A stretch of DNA of 43,001 nucleotides, taken from DAOQTX01 sp035340715. Lineage in GTDB: Bacteria > Bacteroidota > Bacteroidia > AKYH767-A > OLB10. Location of the stretch: the NCBI GenBank assembly GCA_035340715.1, contig DAOQTX010000021.1:1-43001 (forward strand). Direction: 5' to 3'. Position 1 is the first letter of the stretch. The number at the start of each line of letters is the position of its first letter. Below, in pieces: positions 27,121 to 36,674 of the stretch. A program made the position numbers and the translations under genes. The notes beneath the pieces are model-generated. The model did not search any database, was not told the DNA's origin, and was given only the letters and a program-made list of their open reading frames with translations.

Positions 27121-28231
27121 AAGAAAAGTATTTATTATAATTTCCAAACTGGAATACAGTCAGGGCTTTGCATGGCTTACTGATGGCTTAGACAAATCGA
27201 AAATAGATCTAACTTATATTTTGCTGAATCCGGGGCCTTCAAAGTTCTCCGATTTTCTAAAAAGCAAAAATATCAAAGTCATAAATATTTCTTTCAAGAG
27301 TAAATTAGACCTACCGTTCATTTTATTTAAGTTGTTGATGTTGTTTATTAAAGAAAAACCAAAAGTGGTTCATGCTCATCTGTTTGATGCTTCGTTAACA
27401 GCAATGTTGGCTGCAAAACTAGCAGGTGTTGAAAATCGAATCTATACTCGACACCATTCTACCTATCATCATGTTTATCATCCACACGCTATAAAATACG
27501 ATCGTTTGATCAACAAATGCTCTACCCATATCATTGCAGTGAGTGAAGTAGTCAAAAGGGTATTAATGGATAGAGAAAAAGTGAAAGGCGATAAGGTGAG
27601 TATTATTCATCATTGTATTGAGGAAAATGATTTTGTCAATATATCGGATAAGCGGATTCAGGCATTAAAATCTAAATGGAATATACAACAACAGCAAAAA
27701 GTCATTGGAGTTATTAGTCGCTTTACAGAATGGAAGGGAGTTCAGTATATAATTGATGCATTTATTGAATTGTGGAATAATAATAAAAATCTAAAACTAG
27801 TTTTAGCGAATGCCAATGGAGATTATAAAGTCGAGCTTCAAATGAAGTTACACCAACTTCCCACTGTGGCCTATCAAGAAATAGAATTTGAATTGGATAT
27901 CGCTGCATTGTATAAATGCTTTGATGTATTTGTACATGTGCCTGTTGATGATCATTCTGAAGCTTTTGGGCAAATATACATTGAAGCAATGATGGCATCT
28001 TGCGCTTGTGTGTTTACTAAGTCAGGTATTGGCAACAGTATTTTACAACACGAGCAAAATTGTTTGTTGGTGGATTACAAAAACTCGAAACAGATTAGAA
28101 ACGCGATTCAGAGGATATTGGATCAACCCACATTAAAGCAAAAGCTAGGACAAAATGCACATAAAGAAGTAAGTGAAAATTTTCATTTATCGAAAATGAT
28201 AGATCAGCATCAAGCTATTTACTTGGCTTAA
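27110..28231 (+). CDS. Glycosyltransferase, GT4 (GT-B fold)
   Basis: The protein has 373 residues from the ATG at 27110, which overlaps the previous gene by 11 bases; the longer reading from 27092 begins with TTG and is less likely. The N-half ends with HAHLFDASLTAMLAAKLAG and TRHHSTYHH. The C-half has the GVISRFTEWKGV nucleotide-binding turn and SEAFGQIYIEAMMAS, the E-x7-E motif of retaining GT4 enzymes, with both glutamates. It is last in the rightward run that begins at 21144. Its 3' end overlaps the convergent GT2 gene by 17 bases. Confidence 0.88.
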   Translation: MGTRRKVFIIISKLEYSQGFAWLTDGLDKSKIDLTYILLNPGPSKFSDFLKSKNIKVINISFKSKLDLPFILFKLLMLFIKEKPKVVHAHLFDASLTAMLAAKLAGVENRIYTRHHSTYHHVYHPHAIKYDRLINKCSTHIIAVSEVVKRVLMDREKVKGDKVSIIHHCIEENDFVNISDKRIQALKSKWNIQQQQKVIGVISRFTEWKGVQYIIDAFIELWNNNKNLKLVLANANGDYKVELQMKLHQLPTVAYQEIEFELDIAALYKCFDVFVHVPVDDHSEAFGQIYIEAMMASCACVFTKSGIGNSILQHEQNCLLVDYKNSKQIRNAIQRILDQPTLKQKLGQNAHKEVSENFHLSKMIDQHQAIYLA

Positions 28232-29102
28232 ACGGTTTCAACTTTTTAAGCAATTTAAGTACAGCCGGAGGATACATCCACACCGATTTAAAAATATACT
28301 CTAAGCCTTTCTTTTTATTGGAGGCATTGATCCACCACGAACCGGCTAAAATCATATACATATTTGAAAAGCAGCGTCTCTTAAACCAAGTAGAGTGGAA
28401 CATGTTATTTCGTTCAGCTTTTTGATATACATACAAATTGTCCTTCTCCATACGCTGAATATTCAGATGCATGTTGTTAGGGTGTTTCCGGTAAAGACCT
28501 AAAGCTTTATCAACTCGCCCGATTTTAAATAATTGAGCTACTCTTAGAAAAAAATCCAAATCAGCTGAAGTCGATAAGTTTGTATCAAAACCTTGCACCA
28601 TAGCAACGACTTCTCTTTTTACCAATATGCTTGAAGGAGCGGGGATAGAGCAACCTTTCGAAAGTAGTAACTCATCCAACAAAAAACCTTCATTACCCGT
28701 TAGTGTTTCTCCGGTTTCATTTAGATATTCGTCCACAACTTTCATGTCTGAATGAACCAAACCATATTCCTGACCGGATTCAAATTTTTTGACTTTTTCT
28801 GAAATATTATCCGGCAACCAGCAATCGTCTGCATCCAGGAACGCAATGAAATTTCCACTCGAGTTTTTAAAGCCTAGATTTCTAGCTTGCGAAACGCCTG
28901 AATTTTTCTGATGTAAATATTGTATTCGAGGATCTTTTAAATATGGCTTTATCTTTTCTGCGGTATCATCTGTTGAACCATCATCCACTATTATGAGTTC
29001 CCAATGTGAGTAATGCTGCTCAACAATTCCTTTTATTGTTGTTTCAATAAATTCTCCTGCATTGTAAGCGGGAATAATAACAGAAACGAGCGCTTGAGAC
29101 AT
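28215..29102 (-). CDS. Family 2 glycosyltransferase (GT-A fold)
   Basis: The protein has 295 residues from the ATG at 29102. A longer reading from 29120 starts with GTG, and that codon would touch the -7 box, so it is unlikely to be transcribed. The sequence has VSVIIPAYNAG, IIVDDGSTDDT, NSGVSQARNLG, and FLDADDCWLP as the metal-binding DxD segment. The C-terminal 60 residues are basic with aromatics. It is a cytoplasmic inverting glycosyltransferase of surface-glycan synthesis. It has its own promoter-like box and closes the right end of the locus. Confidence 0.9.
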   Translation of the reverse strand: MSQALVSVIIPAYNAGEFIETTIKGIVEQHYSHWELIIVDDGSTDDTAEKIKPYLKDPRIQYLHQKNSGVSQARNLGFKNSSGNFIAFLDADDCWLPDNISEKVKKFESGQEYGLVHSDMKVVDEYLNETGETLTGNEGFLLDELLLSKGCSIPAPSSILVKREVVAMVQGFDTNLSTSADLDFFLRVAQLFKIGRVDKALGLYRKHPNNMHLNIQRMEKDNLYVYQKAERNNMFHSTWFKRRCFSNMYMILAGSWWINASNKKKGLEYIFKSVWMYPPAVLKLLKKLKPFKPSK

Positions 29103-29119
29103 AATCTTTATATGGCTCA

Positions 29120-29149
29120 CAAAAGTATTAATTATGGAGAAAGATAAAA
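29120..29149 (-). promoter_or_regulatory. Candidate promoter for the GT2 gene
   Basis: TACTTTTG (minus strand, 29127-29120) matches the -7 consensus exactly. A TTTT sequence at 29149-29146 is 18 bases upstream, near the place of the -33 box. The ATG at 29102 lies 17 bases downstream. Confidence 0.5.
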
Positions 29150-29172
29150 CTGCCTATTTCTCGAAAATTCAA

Positions 29173-32100
29173 TTAGCGAGCGGATAAAACTAATTTTACT
29201 TTAGATAATTCAGCGTTAGTGGCATTTAAGATGTAAATTCCCTTTGAAAAATTATTAAGCTCGAACTTTAAGTAATTGAGACCTTGTGAAATCGAAGTTG
29301 ATTCATTTAACATTATTTTACCAGTCATATCACTTAATTGGAAAGAAACTGCTTCTTGAGTGGGACTAAATAAAGTAACAATGAGTGTTTGATCAACGAT
29401 GCTCGTGCCAATGATGTCAAATTCTGTTATTAAATTCTTACACAAGCGATTATTACTTTCATTAATATCTACTGCTGGAGATATTGGTACTATTTCAATG
29501 CAATAGAAAGCAGGCACTTGTTCACTACGAATAGGATAATACGTATTCAAAGAATGAATGATCGTTTGTCCCGATAATAAACTGTCGCTTACTAGTTCAA
29601 CAAAAGGACTTAAGTCTGAAGCTTCCACTTTTAATTCATAACCTGATAAAGGGACGTTTCCGCTATTTACTATGGTGGCAATAAATTTAAGCTCATTATT
29701 TACGATAGAATGATTGATGCTTTGCAACCATAAATCAACTTGAGGAATTACGATATTAATGCTTTGATACGCTGTATCAGTACAGCCATTGCCATTGATA
29801 GCCACAAGAGATGAAACAAACGTTCCGGTATCGATATAGCTATAATTAGGATTAAACAAATTACTGCTAGCACCATTACCAAAATTCCAAACATATGCGC
29901 TTGCATTCTGAGATAAATTTGTAAAGGCTACATTAAGTGGAGGGGAACCAAAATTTGTATTGACAGTAAATGCTGCCACTGGATTAGTTGAGACATTAAT
30001 AACCTTTGTAATTTGTGCACTACATCCTTGAGCACTGCTTACGACTAAGGTAATCGTATCCGATCCGGTTTGAGTATAGGTTTGTGATAAGTTTTGCGAA
30101 TTAGAATTACCAAAAACACTGCTGTTCCATTGCCACATCGATATGCTTCCTTGACTAATACTAGAGGAATCTAAAAATATGGCAGGTACACCAATACATG
30201 GAGTCGTACTGATAAAATTGGCGAGTGGTTTAGGGTCAACACTTACCGGAATAATGGCAGTATCGGCACAGCCGCTCATTGAGTCGGTGGCAACCAATGA
30301 AACATTGTAAATGCCGGAACTTAAATAGTTGTGCCCCGGATTTTCTACAATTGAAAATCCTGAATTGTCACCAAAATCCCATAACCAATTGGTTGGCGGA
30401 AATGGAAACGTAGTGAATGTTGTATTGGTAAATTGCATGTAATCTCCAATACACGTTTGACTATAACCGAAGTTTGGCGAAGGTGTTTTGTTTACCGTAA
30501 TAAATTTTGATAAAGTATCTCCACAACCATTACCGTCATTTACAATTAGAGTGATCAAATAATTTTGAGCGCTAAGATATTGTGTCACTGGATTAGCGTT
30601 TAGTGAAGTGTTGCCATTACCAAAATTCCACGACCAATAAATAATACCGGTATTGTATGCTTTGCTGGTATCTGCAAAAACTACATCTAATCCACTACAA
30701 GCCTTTCCAGTAACAAATCCGGCATCAGGCTTTTTATAAATATTTATTTGTTTACTGATGGTTGAACTACATCCCACACTATCCGTAACTAAAAGGCTAA
30801 TGGTGAAAATTCCACTATTGTTATAAACATGAGTTGGATTAGGATCAACACTTTGTGTTGAATCACCAAATTCCCATTGATACGATGTTATAGGCACACC
30901 TGCAGCCGAGCTACTTAAATCTGTAAAAGAAACCGAGCTGCCTTCGCAGGCATTGATGAATGTAAAATCAGCTGTAGGCGCATCGATTACATTTACATTT
31001 AAACTAATTGTTGTATCACAATACGTTGGAGATGCAACAGTCAGATTGACTTGATATACTCCAGAACTCAAATACGTATGAACCGGATTTTGTTGAGTTG
31101 AAAAATTTAAATCACCAAAGTCCCAATACCATGAACTGATGGTATCATTTGAAATGGTTGACAAATCACTAAACGAAACAGCATTTCCTTCACAAACAAT
31201 TTGTGGTGTTACTGAAAAAGATGGATTGGGTTTAGTACTAATTTTTATATCCGTAAGGATAGAATCACTGCAATTATTGGCTGAGGTAGTGTAAAGCCAC
31301 ACCGAATAAACTGCCGAACCGCCTGAGTAGGTGTGAAAAGGATTTGAAATATTGCTTGTATTTCCGTCACCAAAATTCCATAAGTATTGGGTTATGGTAT
31401 CGCCCATTATGGTTGAGGCATCAATAAATTGAACCGACTCTCCAATACATGTGTTGCTGACCTGAAATTGTGGATCGGGTTTTGGCAAAACATTTTGAAG
31501 TTGACTAATGCTATCCGAACAGCCTTGCTGACTGATAACCGTTAATGTGACGTTAAAACTTCCAGAAGAATTGTAAGTATGAGTAGTCGTTGAGCCAGAA
31601 GCACTGTTACCATCACCAAAATCCCAAAGATACGTTTGAATAGGATCACCACCAGCAACGCTATTATCTGAAAGCGAGAGGAGTGCTCCCTCGCATATTG
31701 TATTTGCCCCACTAATACCTGCCACTGGATTTGCAATTACGTTTATGTTTTGTGATACCGTGCCCGAATCACCTGATGAGGAAATAACAGTTAAGTTAAC
31801 ATTAAACATTCCAGTTCCTGAATACATATGCTGAGGGTTTTGTAAGGTTGATGAAGAGCCATCACCAAAATCCCAAATCCAGTCGGTTATAACAGCGGAA
31901 CAAACTTCTGAAGAATCCATAAAACTCACCATAGCTCCTTCACAAGCAGGACTGTAATTAAAAAGAGCTTTTGGTGGAGGTATATAAACAAATACACTAT
32001 CGTAATAATGGACGATCTCATTGCTGACATTGGTTTCGCTCAATGAAAAATACTGCCATCCATTGGTGCCATTATTGTATTGAAAACTGCTAGGGCTCTG

Positions 32101-33210
32101 TTCGTTTGAATAGGACTGAGTTGCGTTACATGAAGGAGATGGAAAATTAATCTTTGTTAGCAGCCAGGTTAAATTGTTAGGTGCATATCCCACCCATTCT
32201 CCATTCTGTTTGATCAATTGAAGTCCAATAGGTTCTGATAAAATTCCACCAAAGGTTTCATCTAGAATTTTTGTAGGAGTATTTAATAAACTACTACCAA
32301 AGTTATAGAGTACAAATTTTCCCGGATTGTTATTGGTAACAGCAGCCAAATACCATTCATTATTATCAAATAATATTTGTAACGCTTGAGGTAGATTTAT
32401 TGCATTGTCGGCATTGGTAATGGTTGGAGTATTGCTTAGGCTGTTTCCAAAATCTAAGCGAAAAATAGTATTGTTACCATAACCACTTGCAAAACCAATA
32501 TAATTTCCTGTGGCACAATCAAAAGTTATATCGCAAACAAAAGCATTGATGAAAGCACCTATAGCTGGTAATACTTGTGTAGGTACATTCGTATAGTCTC
32601 CATTAAAATCAAAACGAACAATATCACCGGTCTGCCAATTGGCAACGAATAGCATATGATCAATTACTTTTACCTGCCTGGGGTTTACTAAACTCGACAA
32701 CCCTAGATCAGTAATGCTTGGACTAGCTTGTGTGAGTGAATCAAATTCAAGCCTAAATACTTTATTGTTGGTAAAAGAACATACAAATCCATAATACTTA
32801 TTTCCTTGCTTTACTAGGTCAATACCGGTTAAGCCAGCCATCAATGGGTCATTCAAAAATGATGTGATCACCGGAGTATTATTGATCGAATCTCCGAATT
32901 CATAACGGCTTAAAAATGTAGATCCAACATTGACATTGAAGCCATAGTATTTTCCGTCTTCTTTTACAATTTTTAATTGTTGCGGATAGTTTACACCACC
33001 CTGCATACCTTGGTTGGCTGCAATCGGAGTAGTTTTTAAATCTCCGGGACAGAAGTCCCACTGAAATTCAATAGCCGTTGAAGCGCTGTTAGTGATACTA
33101 ATGTTAGTTCCAGGACAAACAGTATCCGGAATTACATAGCTTGGAATGAGACACTGTCCTACTGCACGTGCGCTAATCAGAAGGCTCAGAAAAAATGCTT
33201 TTCTTAGCAT
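29173..33210 (-). CDS. PKD-repeat surface protein with T9SS type A sorting domain
   Basis: The protein has 1345 residues from the ATG at 33210, giving the signal peptide MLRKAFFLSLLISARAVGQ; the upstream ATG at 33240 overlaps a -7 box. After one short PKD-like strand (about 45-60) there is a region of about 340 residues with repeating Y-G-F/N-x-V-x-R-L/F-D-F units spaced about 50 residues apart, resembling a beta-propeller. Eight clear PKD repeats and one degenerate copy (WQWNSSVFG) follow, from about 420 to 1160. Next come a CARDB-like module (NSGNVPLSGY) and a C-terminal domain of about 70 residues with D-x-x-G-K, G-I-Y and a basic end (VKLVLSAR), the T9SS type A signal. The protein is expected on the cell surface or secreted. 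Its ligand is unknown. Confidence 0.87.
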   Translation of the reverse strand: MLRKAFFLSLLISARAVGQCLIPSYVIPDTVCPGTNISITNSASTAIEFQWDFCPGDLKTTPIAANQGMQGGVNYPQQLKIVKEDGKYYGFNVNVGSTFLSRYEFGDSINNTPVITSFLNDPLMAGLTGIDLVKQGNKYYGFVCSFTNNKVFRLEFDSLTQASPSITDLGLSSLVNPRQVKVIDHMLFVANWQTGDIVRFDFNGDYTNVPTQVLPAIGAFINAFVCDITFDCATGNYIGFASGYGNNTIFRLDFGNSLSNTPTITNADNAINLPQALQILFDNNEWYLAAVTNNNPGKFVLYNFGSSLLNTPTKILDETFGGILSEPIGLQLIKQNGEWVGYAPNNLTWLLTKINFPSPSCNATQSYSNEQSPSSFQYNNGTNGWQYFSLSETNVSNEIVHYYDSVFVYIPPPKALFNYSPACEGAMVSFMDSSEVCSAVITDWIWDFGDGSSSTLQNPQHMYSGTGMFNVNLTVISSSGDSGTVSQNINVIANPVAGISGANTICEGALLSLSDNSVAGGDPIQTYLWDFGDGNSASGSTTTHTYNSSGSFNVTLTVISQQGCSDSISQLQNVLPKPDPQFQVSNTCIGESVQFIDASTIMGDTITQYLWNFGDGNTSNISNPFHTYSGGSAVYSVWLYTTSANNCSDSILTDIKISTKPNPSFSVTPQIVCEGNAVSFSDLSTISNDTISSWYWDFGDLNFSTQQNPVHTYLSSGVYQVNLTVASPTYCDTTISLNVNVIDAPTADFTFINACEGSSVSFTDLSSSAAGVPITSYQWEFGDSTQSVDPNPTHVYNNSGIFTISLLVTDSVGCSSTISKQINIYKKPDAGFVTGKACSGLDVVFADTSKAYNTGIIYWSWNFGNGNTSLNANPVTQYLSAQNYLITLIVNDGNGCGDTLSKFITVNKTPSPNFGYSQTCIGDYMQFTNTTFTTFPFPPTNWLWDFGDNSGFSIVENPGHNYLSSGIYNVSLVATDSMSGCADTAIIPVSVDPKPLANFISTTPCIGVPAIFLDSSSISQGSISMWQWNSSVFGNSNSQNLSQTYTQTGSDTITLVVSSAQGCSAQITKVINVSTNPVAAFTVNTNFGSPPLNVAFTNLSQNASAYVWNFGNGASSNLFNPNYSYIDTGTFVSSLVAINGNGCTDTAYQSINIVIPQVDLWLQSINHSIVNNELKFIATIVNSGNVPLSGYELKVEASDLSPFVELVSDSLLSGQTIIHSLNTYYPIRSEQVPAFYCIEIVPISPAVDINESNNRLCKNLITEFDIIGTSIVDQTLIVTLFSPTQEAVSFQLSDMTGKIMLNESTSISQGLNYLKFELNNFSKGIYILNATNAELSKVKLVLSAR

Positions 33211-33237
33211 GGTTTTGAGTTTTAAAGCCTTTATAAA

Positions 33238-33245
33238 CAAATTTA
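33238..33245 (-). promoter_or_regulatory. -7 box of the second PKD gene, deciding its start
   Basis: TAAATTTG on the minus strand is an exact match. It overlaps the ATG at 33240, so that codon would not be in the transcript; the ATG at 33210 with its signal peptide is then the start. No clear -33 box is seen. Confidence 0.45.
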
Positions 33246-33270
33246 TTAAATATTAACCGCTCTTCAGCAC

Positions 33271-33858
33271 ATGGAGATTCTCTTTGCCACCCAAAATGCT
33301 AACAAACTGTCTGAAATACGTAAAATCGTAGGAGATAGTTCCAAAATTATCGGATTAAATGATTTGAATTATACGTTTGATCTTGAAGAAACCGGGGACT
33401 CAATAGAGGCAAACAGTTTGCAGAAAGCTGAATTTATTTTCAATACATTTAAAATGCCGTGTTTTGCAGATGATTCAGGATTGTTAGTTGATTGTTTGAA
33501 TGGCGAACCGGGAGTACATACTGCATATTTCGGAGGAAAACCTCGAAGCGATCAAAAAAACATTGAGTTTTTGCTTCACAAAATGAAATCATGCCAGAAC
33601 AGATCGGCCTCATTTGTAACGGTATTTACTTTTAAAGATCATCAAACAGTAAAGCAATTCAAAGGCGAAGTTAAAGGAGTTATTACGGAGGATTTAAGAG
33701 GTACAAATGGGTTTGGATACGACCCAATATTTATACCCGAAGGTTTTACTATTAGTTTTGCCCAAATGTCAGCTGAGGAGAAAAATAAGATCAGTCATAG
33801 AGCCATTGCTTTCAAACACTTGGCTGCCTTTTTACTTGATAATTTTTCTTCACAATAG
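33271..33858 (+). CDS. rdgB: Non-canonical purine NTP pyrophosphatase (RdgB/HAM1)
   Basis: The enzyme hydrolyses dITP, ITP and XTP to the monophosphate and pyrophosphate, cleaning the nucleotide pool. The 195 residues are the normal length. The family's opening ATQNANKLSEI is at 6-16, followed by EETGDSIEANSLQKA (phosphate/metal region), FADDSGLLVDCLNGEPGV and the base-specificity block TNGFGYDPIFIPEG near 149-162. The usual S-A-R-Y-A-G sequence reads HTAYFGG. The C-terminus keeps the SHRAIAF element. It is divergent from the PKD gene, with 60 bases between start codons. Confidence 0.94.
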   Translation: MEILFATQNANKLSEIRKIVGDSSKIIGLNDLNYTFDLEETGDSIEANSLQKAEFIFNTFKMPCFADDSGLLVDCLNGEPGVHTAYFGGKPRSDQKNIEFLLHKMKSCQNRSASFVTVFTFKDHQTVKQFKGEVKGVITEDLRGTNGFGYDPIFIPEGFTISFAQMSAEEKNKISHRAIAFKHLAAFLLDNFSSQ

Positions 33859-33935
33859 TGTTGGAAAATTAAGCATAATTTGATTCGTTTCTCCGTTAGG
33901 TTTCAACTCATTGCGCTAACTTGCAGCAATATTGA

Positions 33936-33943
33936 TATTTTTG
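33936..33943 (+). promoter_or_regulatory. -7 box upstream of the tandem ddl gene
   Basis: TATTTTTG matches TAnnTTTG exactly and ends 22 bases before the ddl ATG. TTG at 33911-33913 is 22 bases upstream, slightly further than the usual spacing. Confidence 0.45.
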
Positions 33944-33965
33944 TAAAAAGCACTAGAATTTGTAA

Positions 33966-36668
33966 ATGACGAATAAAATTAAAATAGGAATTCTGTTTGG
34001 CGGAAGATCTCGAGAGAGAGAAATTTCTTTTGCAGGAGGAAGAACCGTTTATGATAATTTGGATAAAAGTTTATTCGAAGCAGTACCCATCTTTATTGAT
34101 TCATTCAACAATTTCATTCTTTTGGATTGGAGCTTCATTTATAAAGGAAGCATTAGAGATTTTTATCCTCCACTAAAATATCTTCCCGAGTCAAAAAACG
34201 GGTTTCAAATTTATGCTGAGTCATTGGCCGAAACCGATATTAAAGATTTAGAGAATTTAATAAGTCAGGTGGGCACTCACATTCACCCTACAGATTTTTC
34301 ATCATTACTTGATTTTGCCTTTTTATGCCTACATGGTATCGATGGCGAGGATGGAAGAATTCAAGGCTTACTGGAATATTACAATATTCCCTATTCAGGT
34401 TCTGGCATTTTACCTTCTTCGATTGGAATGAACAAAGCCATACAGAAAACACTGATGGAAAATGCCGGATTTGATGTGCCTGATTTTCTATTGCTTAATC
34501 GAAGTGAACTTAACGATGAACTGTTGCATGAAAATTATATCAGAGCAAAAGAGCAAGTGGGTTTTCCTATGGTGATTAAGCCAGCCAATCAAGGCTCAAG
34601 CATTGGGGTTAGTATTTTGGCAGATGATTCTTTTGATGCATTTAAACAGGCAGTTGAAAGAGCATTTTTTATAGAACGGATCTCTAATAGGCAATGGAGT
34701 CAATTGAGTTTTGACGAGAAATTGATTTTCATAAGAAAGATAAGCGATATCAGAGATGGATTAGGGCTACCATTATTATTACAAAACAAACTCATTCACA
34801 ATCCCGAAGAACTATTATCGGTTTTGATTCAACTATTTTCTGAAAATGAAGAAGAAGTTTTAATGGAAGCATTGCTTTCGGAGAATGAAATTATAGTAGA
34901 ACAATTTATTCAAGGGAAAGAATTCTCCTGTATTGTAATAGAAGATGAAAATGGATTGCCAGTAGCGTTGCCTCCTACCGAAATTAGAAAATCAACTTCC
35001 TTTTATGACTATCGATCTAAATATTTACCCGGCTTATCACGCAAAATAACTCCGATTGAAACGGAAGATGAAAACATTAATCAAATTCGCTTGGAGTGTG
35101 AAAGATTATTCAGTGTATTTGGATTCGATGTATACGCAAGAATAGATGGATTTTTAGGTCCTGATGGTAAAGTTTTTCTTAATGATCCCAATACGACTAG
35201 TGGAATGTTGCCGTCCTCTTTCTTTTTTCATCAGGCCGCAGAAATTGGATTTAATCCTACGGTATTCTTAACCTATATCATTCATACCAGCATCCGAGCT
35301 AGAATTAAAGATTTTAAGCGTAAGGGAAGTTTAGATAAGCTGAATATAACATTAAATGAATTGATTCGGAGTAATCAAAGAGCTAGTGTCGAAAAAAAGA
35401 AAGTGGCTGTGATTATGGGTGGCTATAGCAGCGAAAGACATATATCGGTTGAGAGTGGAAGGAATATATATGAGAAATTGGCATCGAGTGAAAATTATAC
35501 TCCGATTCCAATTTTTCTAAGTGGAAATGAATTCGGATTTAAACTATATCAAATTCCGATCAATGTAATGTTGAAAGACAATGCGGATGATATAAAAGAA
35601 AAAATAGAACATTATAGTCGTCACAAGATAATCGATCATATTAATCAAAGTTGCTCAGCTTTGTATAACTATTTTGTATGCGGCAATCAGGTGCAACAGC
35701 CTACAGAAATTTCTTTTAATGAATTGGCTTCAATGGTTGACTCGGTTTTTATTGCTTTACATGGCAGACCGGGAGAAGATGGAGAGTTGCAAAAAAGATT
35801 AGAGGCTGTAAATATTCCATACAATGGATCGGGTGTGGCTTCGAGTAAAACAACCATCGATAAGTATAAGACCAATGAAATTTTAAAGAAAGCCGGATTG
35901 CTAGTACCTAAGCACACTCTTTATTATAGAGAAGATTGGCAACAGCGAAGAGACGAATCTTTGAAAGAATTGTTTGGTCATTTTTCCTTTCCATTTATTG
36001 CTAAACCGGCCGATGACGGATGCAGTTCAGCCGTAAAGTTGATTAAATCGGAAAGTGAGTTTCTATCGTTTTGCAAATTGCTTTTTAGATCTGAAACCGA
36101 TTTGCCAAGGGAAGCTGCACAGCAATTAAAAATAAAATTGAACGAAGAGATACCCATTAAGGATATCATCTTAGTTGAAGAGTTAATTAGTGCCAATGGC
36201 GCGGATCGCTTTTTAGAAATAACAGGAGGAATGCTAACCAGTTACAATGGAAAGAATAGCATTGACTTTGAAATTTTTGAAGCATCAGAAGCCCTATCTG
36301 GAGGAGAAATACTTTCATTAGAAGAAAAATTTCTAGCAGGGGAAGGGCAAAACATTACACCTGCACGATATGCTAATAATCCAGAAATTTCATCTGTTAT
36401 ATCTGAAGTAGTTAAAAAAGAATTTGAACGAGCTGCTCAAGCGCTGAACATAGAAGGCTATGCGCGTATAGATGCGTTTGTTAGAATATTTAATAACGAG
36501 AAGGTAGAAGTAATTTTTATTGAAGCGAATTCTTTACCCGGCATGACACCCGCCACATGTATCTTTCATCAAGCGGCTTTAAATATGTATAAACCTTATG
36601 AATTCATTGAACGAATAATTGAATTCGGAATTAATCGTTCTAAAAATCATGCTGTAGTTTTGAATTAA
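33966..36668 (+). CDS. ddl: Tandem-fused D-alanine-D-alanine ligase (two Ddl halves)
   Basis: The protein has 900 residues, about three times a normal Ddl (300-360), and reads as two complete Ddl/ATP-grasp units. The first (about 1-465) has GGRSREREIS (E17), HGIDGEDGRIQG, YSGSG, KPANQGSSIGV (K205, S211), the omega loop FYDYRSKY at 346-353, D394 and NDPN at 406-409. The second (about 476-895) has GGYSSERHIS (E490), HGRPGEDGEL, YNGSG, KPADDGCSSAV (K680), D836 and EAN at 853-855. The first keeps the loops but has Asp407 where Ddl has a metal-binding Glu. The second keeps that Glu but its phosphate loop and omega loop are altered. Ddl joins two D-alanines for peptidoglycan. Which half is catalytic is open. 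Downstream are a PASTA protein and later rluD. Confidence 0.88.
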   Translation: MTNKIKIGILFGGRSREREISFAGGRTVYDNLDKSLFEAVPIFIDSFNNFILLDWSFIYKGSIRDFYPPLKYLPESKNGFQIYAESLAETDIKDLENLISQVGTHIHPTDFSSLLDFAFLCLHGIDGEDGRIQGLLEYYNIPYSGSGILPSSIGMNKAIQKTLMENAGFDVPDFLLLNRSELNDELLHENYIRAKEQVGFPMVIKPANQGSSIGVSILADDSFDAFKQAVERAFFIERISNRQWSQLSFDEKLIFIRKISDIRDGLGLPLLLQNKLIHNPEELLSVLIQLFSENEEEVLMEALLSENEIIVEQFIQGKEFSCIVIEDENGLPVALPPTEIRKSTSFYDYRSKYLPGLSRKITPIETEDENINQIRLECERLFSVFGFDVYARIDGFLGPDGKVFLNDPNTTSGMLPSSFFFHQAAEIGFNPTVFLTYIIHTSIRARIKDFKRKGSLDKLNITLNELIRSNQRASVEKKKVAVIMGGYSSERHISVESGRNIYEKLASSENYTPIPIFLSGNEFGFKLYQIPINVMLKDNADDIKEKIEHYSRHKIIDHINQSCSALYNYFVCGNQVQQPTEISFNELASMVDSVFIALHGRPGEDGELQKRLEAVNIPYNGSGVASSKTTIDKYKTNEILKKAGLLVPKHTLYYREDWQQRRDESLKELFGHFSFPFIAKPADDGCSSAVKLIKSESEFLSFCKLLFRSETDLPREAAQQLKIKLNEEIPIKDIILVEELISANGADRFLEITGGMLTSYNGKNSIDFEIFEASEALSGGEILSLEEKFLAGEGQNITPARYANNPEISSVISEVVKKEFERAAQALNIEGYARIDAFVRIFNNEKVEVIFIEANSLPGMTPATCIFHQAALNMYKPYEFIERIIEFGINRSKNHAVVLN

Positions 36669-36674
36669 TTGAAT

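Noticed and set aside
33208..33240. Upstream ATG at 33240 as the start of the second PKD protein
   Set aside because: It overlaps a consensus -7 box and adds a charged segment before an otherwise typical signal peptide that starts at 33210.
33859..33965. Short inverted repeats (GTTAG/CTAAC and ATTGC/GCAAT) between rdgB and ddl
   Set aside because: Five-base arms with long loops and no T run are within chance expectation; no terminator is claimed.
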